A stretch of 6,149 nt of DNA from an uncultured Eubacteriales bacterium. GTDB lineage: Bacteria > Bacillota > Clostridia > Lachnospirales > Anaerotignaceae. Positions within the stretch are counted from its first letter, which is position 1, and each line of letters begins with the position of its first letter. The notes beneath the pieces were generated by a model that was given only the letters and a program-made list of their open reading frames with translations, had not been told where the DNA came from and ran no database searches. The translations under genes were made by a program, and so were the position numbers. The DNA is taken from assembly GCA_900548595.1 (NCBI GenBank), contig URLB01000113.1, positions 1-6,149 of the forward strand. Reading direction: 5' to 3'. Shown here piece by piece: positions 5,795 through 6,149 of this stretch.

Positions 5795-6149
5795 ACAATA
5801 AATATTTTTTCAGCATTTCCATATATTTTTCATGCGAAGCCTTCATTGCAAACTTACAGTTTGCTTTTTCAGGCACAGATCTTCTGTCTATAATTGTCCT
5901 TCCTTCGGCTAATCCCGAAAGAGCGACCTTTACATTACACATTTCATACTCTGTTATAACAGAGCTGTCTATTGCCGCACAAACTGCAAGAGAGTCATGT
6001 ACAGGAGTACTGTCTAATTCTTTTCCGACGACAGCCCCGTCATATTCTGTTCTTTGCTCTATTATACGGGCAGTAAATTTACCCGAAAACGTTCCGAGTC
6101 CTTTTAATTCATTGGCGTCGTTTAATGTCAACGCCGCAGAATGAGTAGC
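5793..6149 (-). CDS. Nucleoside hydrolase (inosine-uridine preferring family), C-terminal part, 5' end outside window
   Basis: The minus-strand frame is open from the right edge to TAA at 5795-5793 and gives 118 residues. It begins ATHSAALT, matching the V-T-H-x-A-L-x-T stretch of nucleoside hydrolases, and contains STPVHDSLAV with the family's conserved active-site His51 and Asp52 (numbering from the edge). The following C-N-V-K-V...G-x-T-I-I-D-R-R segment is the usual C-terminal strand pattern. These enzymes split the N-glycosidic bond of ribonucleosides to free base and ribose; the N-terminal D-x-D-x-x-x-D-D calcium site lies outside the window. A TTG at 6131-6129 lies in the frame but is an internal Leu codon, not a start. 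The stop is 12 nt before peptide deformylase, so it is the upstream member of that operon as far as seen. Base preference (purine or pyrimidine) cannot be told from this end. Confidence 0.85.
   Translation of the reverse strand, partial: ATHSAALTLNDANELKGLGTFSGKFTARIIEQRTEYDGAVVGKELDSTPVHDSLAVCAAIDSSVITEYEMCNVKVALSGLAEGRTIIDRRSVPEKANCKFAMKASHEKYMEMLKKYLL

Noticed and set aside
5653..6144. Plus-strand frame opposite the nucleoside hydrolase end
   Set aside because: It is the complement of two overlapping real genes and has no recognisable motif.
1..6149. CRISPR array, tRNA, rRNA, riboswitch or insertion sequence
   Set aside because: No regularly spaced repeats, cloverleaf, conserved RNA motif or transposase-like frame was seen on either strand. 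Almost all of the window is accounted for by coding sequence.

Overview
The window looks like DNA from a low-GC Gram-positive gut-type anaerobe (Bacillota, probably Clostridia). This is inferred from AT-rich genes with frequent ATA codons, strong AGGAGG-like ribosome binding sites, a clostridial-type peptide deformylase and an NhaC-family antiporter. No genus can be named from the sequence.

Two unlike blocks meet at about 1681-1695. The left block (1 to about 1690) is near 50% GC in a sampled line. It holds the tail of a membrane protein, a complete double ATPase of the energy-coupling-factor (ECF) importer type, and the first ~28 codons of what looks like an ABC half-transporter, all on the plus strand with overlapping starts and stops. 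This is an import operon, possibly for a metal chelate or another small cofactor, and it is cut off at the junction. The right block (about 1690 to 6149) is clearly more AT-rich in sampled lines, at 28-43%. It starts with the first ~42 codons of a class I glutamine amidotransferase-like (peptidase C26) gene on the minus strand, cut off at the same point. No transposase, integrase or RNA gene sits at the join, so it is either a recombination breakpoint or a chimeric assembly.

Right of the join, the cut C26 gene starts inside the end of a patatin-like phospholipase gene on the same strand. The patatin gene is divergent from a six-helix membrane protein gene related to the YjdF/DUF2238 group. 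Their shared 131-bp upstream region carries candidate face-to-face promoters and an inverted repeat. The membrane protein gene converges on a minus-strand operon, and a long bidirectional hairpin terminator separates them.

That operon, in transcription order, encodes a nucleoside hydrolase (5' end outside the window), peptide deformylase and an NhaC-family antiporter. Spacings are 12 and 36 nt, so the three are probably co-transcribed, although their roles (nucleoside salvage, N-terminal protein maturation, ion homeostasis) are not an obvious pathway. No previously undescribed defence or mobile system is evident. The most notable feature is the double-truncation junction.
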